Made by a program: the position numbers and the translations under genes. A stretch of DNA of 64,000 bases from Neofusicoccum parvum (taxonomy: Eukaryota; Ascomycota; Dothideomycetes; Botryosphaeriales; Botryosphaeriaceae): assembly GCA_020912385.1 (NCBI GenBank), contig CP087206.1, positions 3,596,001-3,660,000 on the forward strand, written 5' to 3'. The notes under the pieces were generated by a model. The model made no database searches. It was not told the origin of the DNA and was given only the letters and a program-made list of their open reading frames with translations. Positions 9,540-18,775 of the stretch are shown piece after piece (position 1 is the first letter of the stretch; every line of letters begins with the position of its first letter).

Positions 9540-11807
9540 TTAGAAACCGACAGCATCGAAAAAGATCTCATCGGAACCATCATCATCCGACGACCCCTCA
9601 TCGTCCGGTTCCTCCATAGCAAGGAACCCCGTGGCAGGTGCCATACGGCATTCTTCTCTCAGGCTTCCTGGTGTCGAAACTTTGCGCCACAGGTGGTAGA
9701 ATGCCTCTATTTCTTCGGCAACCATTTCCGACTTGACGCCCTCAAATTGTTCGAGCGCTGTCATTCCTGTTCGCTTTGCCTTCTTGTCGAAGTCAATGCC
9801 AGGCAGGCCATGGGCTGTGAGGATGCGCATCGTCGTCGCGTCCGCCCAAGTCGCCACAATGTGTAGGATAGTGTAGCCGTGGTTGGTTTTGGCTGTATAA
9901 CCGGCGCCGCGCTTCAAAAGGATCTTGATGGCACTATTGGAATTGCAGCGAATGGCCTCCATGAGAGCTGTGTGGCCGAGTCTGTCACAGGCATCTATCG
10001 GAACGCCTGCATCCAGAAGGGTATTCAGGACGTGCGTGTTGGCCAAAGAGCAATCGACAGGGCCGCTGAAATCCAAAAGGCATGCTCGAACATGGAGAGC
10101 GGTTGATCCGTCCTTATTCGTGGCTATCGGGTCGGCGCCGTGTTGGAGGAGAGTTTCGATGAGCTCGACAGAATCATCGTAGCACGCCTCGTACAGCGGG
10201 CTTTCTCCACATGCCTCGTCTTTAAGGTTGGGATCTGCTCCGTGCTCAAGCAAGGTGCGAACTGCGTCAAGATCAGCAGTCCATGCCGCCCACCAGAGCG
10301 CCGTTCTTTCCAACGCGTCCGTGGCATTGATCTCTGAAGACGGGCACAAAATCATCTCCCGGAGTTTTTGGGGTGCAATTTTCAGTAAAGCTCGATGGAG
10401 GTCAGGCAGCAACCACTCAGAGTCCACTGTGGATATGTCGTTAGCCAGGACCTCGTCGATACGATTCGCATCGCGGCTGTACACGCGAGAACATAGGCTT
10501 CGTTGCCATGCGAGGGTCAAAGCAGACCTTTGACCGTTAGCATACGAACTCAATGAGGTGTAGATTACAACCTGCGATTTTGGTCTTCGATACGAGGATC
10601 GGCCCCCCTCCTTAGCAGCCATTCACAGGCGTCATGGTGGAAATACTGCATGGCAAGCTATCTTAGAGCATCGTCAGTCGGCAGTAATTTCAACTGATGC
10701 TTTATGTGACTTACGAACAGAGCAGTCAGTCCACAGTCATCGTCGACGTCATTGATTCCATTTCTGCCATTTTCCAAACACCATTCCAGTCCTTTCACGT
10801 CACCTTCAATGGCGAATGTAAACCACTTGGAGTGCCTCGGGACCACATTCTGAACTGTTAGATAAATGGACGGCCCACACATGTGGCCGGACGCAAGGGC
10901 CAAATATATGGCCTTCGACAACAACCAAGCCGGGAAGTAGTATGTCCCGGTAAATTTAGTGCACCGTGACTTACAGCGTGAGAGACAGGCGGTTTCGGTG
11001 CATTTCGAAGCCAACAGCGGCACTCCAGAATATCCGAGAAAAACCGAGCCAAAAAACCTGTTCGCGAGCGAGAAAGTCTGGGGCTGCACATGGCATTTGC
11101 ATTTGCAGCCTGAGACATGGTGTGAGCCGAATTGTGCGGAAAGAGACACAGCCGCAACAGTCTTTTGAGGTGTTGAGACTGCACCTTGACTGCGAACCAA
11201 GTCCAGAATGGAATTTTGAATCATGCGCTGGGCTTGCTCAATCGACGCAAGTCTTTGCGCGTTATCGACAGCGAAGTCGTGGGTGCTTTGCGTCAACGTA
11301 GTCACCGTCAGGTGCGCTTGCTCGACGAGCACTTCCAAGTTTCGAGTCGAGCGCCTGGCAATCATGAGCCACATTTAACTCCTATGAACCACTCAGAGTA
11401 AATTATGAAATCACTCACGATGTGTCCATGGCCACAAGCTCGCTCAGCCGCATCCGAACGTCTCGGATTCCAGCTTGGAGATTTCTGATTTTCTTTTTGT
11501 TCCGAAGCCAAAGCAAGCGATCTCCGAGGCTGACATTGGCGGTGTTCATTCCTTGCAAGAACGAGTGGATTGCAGCGACCTTGCTGTTGGCGCTGCGTAA
11601 AGCATCAGAAAACCTCGCCTGCGAACCTGGCCGTTCCTGTGATGCCGTTTCGATCTCCGTGAACACGAGCCTGAGATCGGTCATCTCGTTGGCCAGGGCC
11701 AGGAGTTCGTCCGGTGCATCGTGCAGTCTGCTTATCAGACTCCCGAGCTTCAGCGCCGCCTCTGCGAGAGCGAAAATGCTGGCGACAAGCCCTACAGCTT
11801 CAGCCAT
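9540..11807 (-). CDS. ankyrin-repeat protein with fungal STAND-type N-terminal domain (paralog B)
   Basis: Four exons, 11807-11419, 11354-10715, 10645-10572 and 10527-9540, give 696 aa. Intron positions and phases (2, 0, 2) equal those of paralog A, which shows tandem duplication rather than convergence. Residues 1-129 (MAEAVGLVASIFALAEAALK) align with A's N-terminal domain. The middle segment repeats CKCKCH, LGYSGVPLLASKC and YYFPAWLLSKA. Ankyrin repeats include ERTALWWAAW, LLEHGADPNLKDEACGESPL, LLQHGADPIATNKDGSTAL and GHTALMEAI. The C-terminal tail has only a short acidic stretch ending EIFFDAVGF, against the long Asp run of A (ending EDVFVDAPEC). It is divergent from the FAHD1-like gene. 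The biochemical role is unknown. Confidence 0.88.
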
Positions 11808-12281
11808 CAGAACGGGCTCGTTGGAATTGGCTGGGAAGCAACGGGAGTAAATCCGATTCCAAGGCTGAGTGGGCCATCGCTGAGCTTTATGGCCTCATGC
11901 GCGGGCGGAGCATCCAACGAGGCTGAGTTCCGCACCGCAGAGGCTTGCTGCCTGGATGCCATACCAGCAGAAATCCGAAGCCGCAGAGCTGGCCAGATGG
12001 CCGACGCCATTTCTTGCTTCTGTCGCGGAGGAGTGCGGACGTTCTGGGAATGTCTGGTCGGAAGGCCTTCCGACGAGAGCAGCCCGTGCACTCCTTCCCC
12101 GGCCCGCAGCCTCATCCACCCGAGCACCGAGCCCGTCCAGCCGCGGGGATATCGGCGAGACACCGACGCGCAGCGGACCCTTCCCGAGCTCATTAACCCT
12201 CCACCTCCACCTCCAACCAGCCTCCTCTTCTCCCTCCCTCGCTCCCCTCCAATTCCTCTCGCAGAACCAAACCCTCCCACC
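11808..12281. promoter_or_regulatory. divergent promoter region, ankyrin B / FAHD1-like gene
   Basis: A stretch of 474 bases between two divergent start codons; the half near the FAHD1-like gene is strongly C/T-rich. No other feature is seen. Confidence 0.5.
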
Positions 12282-13728
12282 ATGGCCACCCTCAACGCCG
12301 TCAGGAACAACTGCCGCAAGGTGCGTACCGCCCAGCCCCACTACTGCTGCCACGAGCTGCCGCGCAACGCACGCGCGCAGCCATTGAGCGCGCCAGGACC
12401 GCTGGGACAGCCCGAGGGACCATTGCTGACGTGTTGCGATGTCTGCAGGTTATGTGCATAGGCCGGAACTATGCGTACGTGCTCCCCATCCCAGATGCGC
12501 CGCCCCCGATCCCATCCCTCCCGCCGAACGATCCCCCGCCTGTGCGGTCGTTTTTCGTATAGTATTGCAACAACGGACGGGGCGTTCGTGTGCAAGCAGG
12601 GCTGGGACATTCGTTTGGGTAAGCTTGGAGGTGCTCCCGCAGTGGGTCGCGCAAGAAATGGCAATACAGAGAGAGGCGCTCTGGCCGACATAACGCATGG
12701 GTAGTGGAAGCCTTCGTCCGGATGCAGCAGCACATTGCTTTAACCATCCGGATAAGTGCTTCAACTGTTCATGAGCGCGGTTCATTTGAGCCGAGGCTGT
12801 CCATTTCTCTTGCAACCCACTGTGGTCCGTTCTTCTACTTTTGTGTCTAGACGAATGCTTCAACTTGCACGCACGCGAGAGCTGGTGCGCTGTTGCAATA
12901 CTGGGCGGACCGACTACACATGTCAGACAAAGCTCCGTTCAGTTACTTACTACCTGAATCCCCTGTAGCGATCACATCAAAGAGCTCAACAATCAGCGGC
13001 CCAAGCAGCCCTTCTTCTTCCTGAAGCCGCCGAGCTCCATTCTGCTACCCGGAGAAGGACCCGTTCTGCGGCCGCGCGGCACCACCATGCACTACGAGGT
13101 TGAGCTGGGCTTGATCATAGGCAAGACGCTGCGGGACCTGCATCCCGAGGACGAGAAGGGCGCCTTGGATTCGATTGAAGGTATGTGTGTAGACATGCTT
13201 GATTTTACTTCTCCATCTATGATACCTGTCAGGCTTACGCCTGACCTCCCGTTTTTGTTGGTAATCTCCTGTTGAATCTATAGCTAATCATGCGCGCAAC
13301 TGCCAGCCTATCTGCTCGCCATTGACATGACGGGACGAAATGTGCAAGATGAAGCAAAGAAAAAGGGTCTTCCGTGGTCCATAGCAAAAGGCTTCGACAC
13401 CTTCCTCCCCATCGCTGGCCCCATTGCCAAATCATCCATCCCTGATCCGCACTCTGCCCACCTGAGCCTCAGTGTAAATGACCAGGTCAAGCAGTCCGAT
13501 AACACGGATTTGATGCTCTTCAGAATCCCTCGCATTCTGTCGGACATCAGCAAGGTCATGACGCTCGGAAAGGGAGATATCATTCTTACAGGAACTCCTA
13601 AGGGTGTTGGACCCGTCACTACTGGCGATGTCATGAAAGCTGCGCTCAAGGTCGGAGACAAGGAGCTGGCCCGGTTGGAGGTAGACGTCAAGGATAGGGA
13701 GGGACTTTACGAGTTTAAAGAGACGTAG
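12282..13728 (+). CDS. FAHD1-type fumarylacetoacetate hydrolase family protein (acylpyruvase/oxaloacetate decarboxylase)
   Basis: Four exons, 12282-12320, 12449-12474, 12969-13180 and 13307-13728 (233 aa); the second is a 26-nt microexon encoding most of VMCIGRNYA. Family marks are IGRNYADH, FFLKPPSS, the metal-binding HYEVELGLIIGK (E and E), DMTGRNVQDEAKKKGLPW and ILTGTPKGVGPV. FAHD1 enzymes hydrolyse acylpyruvates and decarboxylate oxaloacetate in mitochondria with Mg2+. The length fits FAHD1 and not full fumarylacetoacetase. No clear mitochondrial presequence is present beyond a short basic start. Intron 2 is 494 nt, far longer than its neighbours, because it carries palindromic repeat material. 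The stop lies 56 bases from the stop of the convergent coiled-coil gene. Confidence 0.92.
12696..12772. repeat. palindromic repeat family, copy 3 (inside FAHD1-like intron 2)
   Basis: The left arm is TGGAAGCCTTCGTCCGGATG. The right arm, read on the other strand, is TTGAAGCACTTATCCGGATG, giving a clear foldback with a short loop. The whole element is intronic. Confidence 0.8.
12846..12868. repeat. extra half-site of the palindromic repeat family
   Basis: The sequence TCTAGACGAATGCTTCAACT is, on the other strand, AGTTGAAGCATTCGTCTAGA, one arm of the family. It is in the same intron as copy 3 and may be a truncated or nested insertion. Confidence 0.6.
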
Positions 13729-13784
13729 AACCCAGAACAGCCTCATAAAACCGATGGAATGGAATCCGCAAACGCATCGAAATA

Positions 13785-15377
13785 TTAGCCAATCACTTTC
13801 CAGCCCGTACGGGTTAAGCCGAATCTTGCCCTTGGAATGCTTGTTTGGCCAGGAACTTTTGACGGATCGTTCCTGTTCTGAGCGGAGCTCTGCTGTTCTG
13901 TATCTTGCTGCCGAGCAGGACGTGCTGCTCCGGGCCACTGTTCAGTATCGTCCTTGAAGCCAGTCACATTGATGGAATCGGAAGAGGTCAATTGCTGCGC
14001 TGGTTGGAGATGCGGATAAGATTGGTTCATTCGAAACATTGGTCGGACTTCTTGAGACGGGTGCGGTGGAGCTGCATTGTCCTTCTTGGACTGTGCCACG
14101 TCCGGCTGAGTATCCGGCTTCCTTTTCTTTCTTGCTTTTGACTGCTCGGGAGGCTCATACTGAGTCCTCCGAGGAGCAGGTTTTGATGTTAGCTGGTCTT
14201 CCATTGATTGCCCAGCTCTTTTGGGCGCTCTCCTCTTCACCTCACGGGATCCCTCTGACACTGAAAGACTCTTCGCGACTGATTCCAGTGGATGTGATGG
14301 TTGCGGTGTTGGTTCGGGAGCTGCTCGAGAGTGAACAGACTTCCCCGTTGCCCGTGTTGGACGAGGTGAGAACATGATCTGCCTCTGAATCTGCGACTTT
14401 GCACTATGTGCTGCCATGCTTTAGAAGAAAAGCACTTTGTTAGCCGCTGGCGAACCTTGAACTTTGAGGATATGCCTCCACGAAGGAGATGTTTCTTTAC
14501 CTTCTTGTGACTCGCCCCTGCACTACCGGAGGTGGTAGCATGTTACCGTCTAGCTCCTGCACTTCCGCTTGTGTCGGTGCCGCCCTCGTTGTCCGGGTCG
14601 GAAAGACAGCCTGTCTTTTCTGTGGCCTTGCGCTACTCACTACGCGACTAAAAACAGCAGGGTATTCTGTTAGTTCCTAGTAATTCTTAGATATTCAAGA
14701 TGTGAGCCTTGCCTGTTCTTGGTGGATCTTTTCGGGGTTGTCTTCAATGGTGCAAGGTCGTCTACTGCCTGTTCTTCTGCTTGTGTTGTCATTTCTGACA
14801 CCCTTCTGACTGCCTGACGTGCTTTGTGCTTGACTTGGTCGAGTTCTCCCCGCAAGTTCATCAGACTACTTTCCTGTTCTTGAATAGAAGTTCGCATTGA
14901 AACAATGTGTTCCATGAGACGATCAACATTTTGATTCTCGGGTTGCTTCGTTGCCTTCCCCTTGCTCTTTGCACTGTGATCCGCCATGTTCTCCAACTGT
15001 CCCAGTCTCTTCTGAATATCTCTCAGCAGTGGTACATTGTTGTCGAAACGCATACTGTGTTCCGATTCCCGGGTGTCGAGGCGCGCAACCTTGAGGGCCA
15101 GACTTTGTAGTCCTGTACCGATTTTCTCAATTTGCACGTAGCTGTCCGACTTCATTTGTCTGAATGATTCCATCATATCGCCACCATCTTCAACGAGCGC
15201 CATGAATTTCTCGTCCATCTCTTTCATTTTGAGTTCTTGCTCCTGCATTGCTTGGTACAAGGTGTCGATCTTGTTCAGCGACAGTGTGAGCTCTTCGGAT
15301 TTCCTCATGAGATGTTTATGCTCGCGCTTGATCTCTTGCATATAGAGGGCCATCCTCCCTTCCGAGGATACCGCCAT
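13785..15377 (-). CDS. coiled-coil protein of unknown function with a GC-AG intron
   Basis: Three exons, 15377-14713, 14647-14501 and 14418-13785, give 481 aa. Intron 1 has the donor AACAG|GCAAGG (GC rather than GT), a good branch site (ACTAAC) and a TTTTTAG acceptor; without it the frame stops shortly after. Intron 2 is a normal GTAAAG...AAAG intron. The first 200 residues are a long amphipathic, heptad-rich coiled coil (for example HKHLMRKSEELTLSLNKIDT and RDIQKRLGQLENMADHS). The C-terminal half is basic, Pro/Ser/Gln-rich and probably disordered, ending ARFGLTRTGWKVIG. There is no signal peptide or membrane segment. I do not recognise the family; a chromosome-axis, spindle or scaffold protein is possible but untested. 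Confidence 0.75.
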
Positions 15378-16804
15378 GTTGGTCTACTCAGGTGAGCAGC
15401 GCGAGCAGCATCAGTTACAGGGCTTTGATGCGCTCCTAATACCAGAATTAACAGTGTTGGCGATCAATCTTGAATGAGGCGCTGGGTTTCCTTTGTGCCT
15501 TTATATTTGCGGCCGCTTGATAACTCGCCTCCGGTTCCTTGCTGGGGCAATATCGAGGGTGGCGGATCTTAACCCGAGCAGGAAGTTGATAATCCACCAA
15601 GGACGATCTCGAGCAAAACTGCCAGACCCAAATGAAAATTGATGAGCTTCGACACGATCCACGCAATCTTGACAGTGATCAGGCTAGGAGAGAGGGGCCG
15701 GAAGACGCCAAACTCAATGGTGAACCAGAGGCATTCGATGAATTACCTGATCCAGAGCCAGATAAGGCAGCCGATCTGGACGAGAGTCCACAGTGCTGTC
15801 CTCACTTCTGGGATTGAGTGGGCAAGTCCTTGCAATGTACCACGGATGGTTGGAAACCCAAGCCACATATAAGCTTCCGGGATGCAGAGATATGGAGATC
15901 GAGTGGCTCAGAGAGATCTAACTGAGAAGCAACGTGAGGAGTCAGCTGTTGGATTCCGAGAGCAATCGAAGTGGGTGAGGTGAGGCTCTCACGATGAGGA
16001 AGGGCGTTGGCGCTGCAAGCAGCGGCAGCTGGAAAACGGCGCTGCCTTGTGGCGTGTTATTTGAGGCACTGCAAATGTGAAGTGGAAGATGGGTGTCGCT
16101 AGGGAGAAAGTCGTGTGCCAGGGAACTAGAGTGAGGTGCGAAAGCGTTGGTCGGAGGGAAGGCGCGACGCCGGATGCTTGCAACGGCAGGAAGCCGCGCC
16201 GCACTCACGAAGACTGCACCACAAAGTCCATGATCGACACCTAACAGCGTCGATAGCGCAGTAACGACAGCTTGGGAGTTCTATCAAATGTTTACCCAAT
16301 TAGGTGTAGCGGTGACATCGGCTCGGCTCACTGTACAGAGTTGGTCGTCTTTCGAGGCCGGAAACACCAAACATTCTCACCAATAGCACACTGGGAAATG
16401 GAACCATCTATTAAGGAAATAGGAGAGCATTACTGTCATCTCAAGCACGTCTAATCGTGGAAGGGTATCCCACAAGGCGCGCCAAGACGACCATACACAA
16501 GCGATCCCTACATACGAAGCAGAAGCTGATGTAAAGAAAGCCCAGGCCGTGCGAAAAAAACTCATCAACTGACGACGACTCGCCCTTTTCTAAACTGCAA
16601 CCGTTTTGAGAAAAGCATTTTGACACGAAGCACTAACGCCGAGATGCAAAGACTTCCGGCCCCTGGGTCTCAGCTTTTTGTAGCAGCTCCTGAGCTGCTG
16701 AAGGAGAAGACCACCGAGCCCCTCGACGAATGCCTCAATGAAATAGGGGAATCACCAAAACCGTCGTCATCAGGGATCGTAGTCTACAGTCGTGAAGAAA
16801 TCGT
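15378..16804. other. intergenic; one unresolved hydrophobic reading frame
   Basis: No confident gene. On the minus strand, about 15912-15572, a frame with strongly hydrophobic composition is interrupted by a single TAA at about 15744. The opposite strand there has a short, highly acidic frame, so the hydrophobicity may only be its antisense shadow. The last 200 bases are the 3' flank of eIF4A. Confidence 0.4.
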
Positions 16805-18207
16805 TTAGATAAGATCTGCGGTGCAAAGTTAGCGTGCTGTTCTTTCAGTTTCGGCTGCAGTGAAAACATACCGGCAACGTTCATGGGCATCTCCTCGATC
16901 TGGGTGCTGTAGAACTGCTCGATCTCGCGCATCATGCGGACATCGTCAGCGGTGACGAAGTTGATGGCGACACCCTTACGACCGAAACGACCACCACGAC
17001 CGATACGGTGGATGTAGTTCTCGCGGTTGGCGGGCAGGTCGTAGTTGATGACCAGGGAGACCTGCTGGACATCGATACCACGGGCCAGAAGGTCGGTGGC
17101 GATCAAGACACGGGAGGAGCCGGAGCGGAACTCCTTCATGATGACGTCACGCTGGGCCTGGTCCATGTCGCCGTGCATGGCCGAGACGGTGAAGTCACGG
17201 GCAGTGAGCTTGTCGGTAAGCCAGTCAACCTTTCTGCGGGTGTTGCAGAAGATGACGGCCTGGGTGATGGTGACAGTCTCGTACAGATCCGAGAGGGTGT
17301 CGAGCTTCCAGTCCTCCTTCTCGACGGCGATGTAGAACTGCTTGATACCCTCGAGGGTAAGCTCGGCCTTCTTGACGAGAATGCGGACAGGGTCGCGCAT
17401 GAACTTGGTGGTGACCTCGAGGACGTCCTGGGGCATGGTAGCGGAGAGAAGGACGACCTGGGTGGACTGGGGCAAAAGCTGGAAGATATCGTAGATCTGC
17501 TCAGTGAAACCGCGGGAAAGCATCTCGTCGGCCTCGTCAAGGACGAACATCTTCATGGCGTCGGTCTTGAGGACGCGGCGCTGGATCATGTCTTGGACAC
17601 GGCCAGGGGTACCGACGACGACCTGGACGCCAGAGCCGAGGGCCTTCATATCGTCGCGGACGCTGGTACCGCCGATACAGGCGTGGCACTCGATGTTCAT
17701 GAAGTCGCCGATGGCGACGACGACCTTCTGGATCTGCTGGGCCAGCTCACGGGTGGGGGCGAGGATGAGGGCCTGGCACTCCTTAATGTTGGGGTCGAGC
17801 TTCTGGAGCACGGAGATGGAGAAGGTAGCGGTCTTGCCGGTACCAGACTGGGCCTGCGCAATCACATCGTGTCCTACTTCGTATCAGTCCATCGCCTCAA
17901 AATCGCGTTGCGGGGTACTTCACCCTTGATGACGGGCATTATGGCGCGCTGCTGGATAGCAGACGGGCGCTCGAAACCGTAGGCGTAGACGCCGCGGAGG
18001 AGCTCCGGCTTGAGGTCCATCGCATCGAAAGAGTCGGTGGTCTCATCGTAGTTGGACTCGATCTGGCCTGCAGACGTGGCGACCGTCAGTGTGCGTCGGC
18101 GGAGAGACGGTGAGCGACGGCGATGCGCAGCCGGCAGCGCATGCGCACCGCGCGCCAGAAGCGATGAACGTACCCTCAGGAACCTCCTCAAGACCCTTGT
18201 CAGCCAT
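16805..18207 (-). CDS. eukaryotic initiation factor 4A, DEAD-box RNA helicase
   Basis: Four exons, 18207-18174, 18067-17924, 17873-16872 and 16815-16805, give 396 aa, the normal eIF4A length. Exon 1 encodes [11 protein letters not shown]; the last exon is only 11 nt and completes the family ending MPMNVADLI. Motifs in order: Q-motif region ([13 protein letters not shown]), AQSGTGKT (Walker A), [32 protein letters not shown] and [10 protein letters not shown]. As part of eIF4F it unwinds 5' leaders for 40S loading. It is divergent from the JmjC gene across 568 bases. The coding region has strong codon bias toward C/G-ending codons, as expected for a highly expressed gene, which creates a long antisense open frame. 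The usual gene symbol in yeast is TIF1; I leave the symbol blank because fungi vary. Confidence 0.97.
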
Positions 18208-18775
18208 GATTGCGGTAGTTGTTGGGGATCACAGGCGCTGGGCTGTGATCGAAAAGTCGCTTGGTGGTGGGGCTACGCGTGCGTAGGGGCGGGCGGAAGT
18301 GGCCGCGGTCGTGCGAAACTCGAGTGTCGTAAAAAGCTAGATACCGGACTCTCGTGCGTGAGAGTCGTGTGGATATCTAGTAGTGGTTCGTGTGTTTGGA
18401 TGTGTGTGTCTGATGGACGGTGGAGGAGGGCGGGCGGACAGTCGTTAAAAGTTTTTGTAGAGAGGCGGGCAGCCAATTAGCGAGGCGCTAGCGCGGAGGG
18501 CATGCGGCAACGTTTGCGCGTGAGCCAAGCCGAAGCGTAATGCAGGCCACAGTCCAAGGGCCCGATTACTCATGTGTTTGCAGGCTTTTCCAGCGGCAAC
18601 TGGGCCAGTCACCTCGAACCGCCGCCCGCGCGTTGCAGTCACAGCAGTCTCGCCACCGGCTCGGGGTCGTTGCCGCTGCAGCCTCTTGCAGCGCCAGGGG
18701 TGGCACTTGAGCGCACCCAAAGAAAATTCAACCGCCCGCTTTCAGCCTTCACGCGTCACCTTGACCTGACGAGCA
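18208..18775. promoter_or_regulatory. divergent promoter region, eIF4A / F-box-JmjC gene
   Basis: A stretch of 568 bases between divergent starts. GT-rich on the eIF4A side, which is C/A-rich on that gene's strand. No exon is seen. Confidence 0.5.

Noticed and set aside
15942..16208. 88-codon minus-strand frame with a presequence-like start
   Set aside because: No ATG-supported continuation into a domain; it does not splice cleanly to the hydrophobic frame downstream.
17008..17982. Long open frame of 324 codons antisense to eIF4A
   Set aside because: It mirrors the strongly biased codons of eIF4A, has no domain and crosses eIF4A introns. It is a composition shadow.
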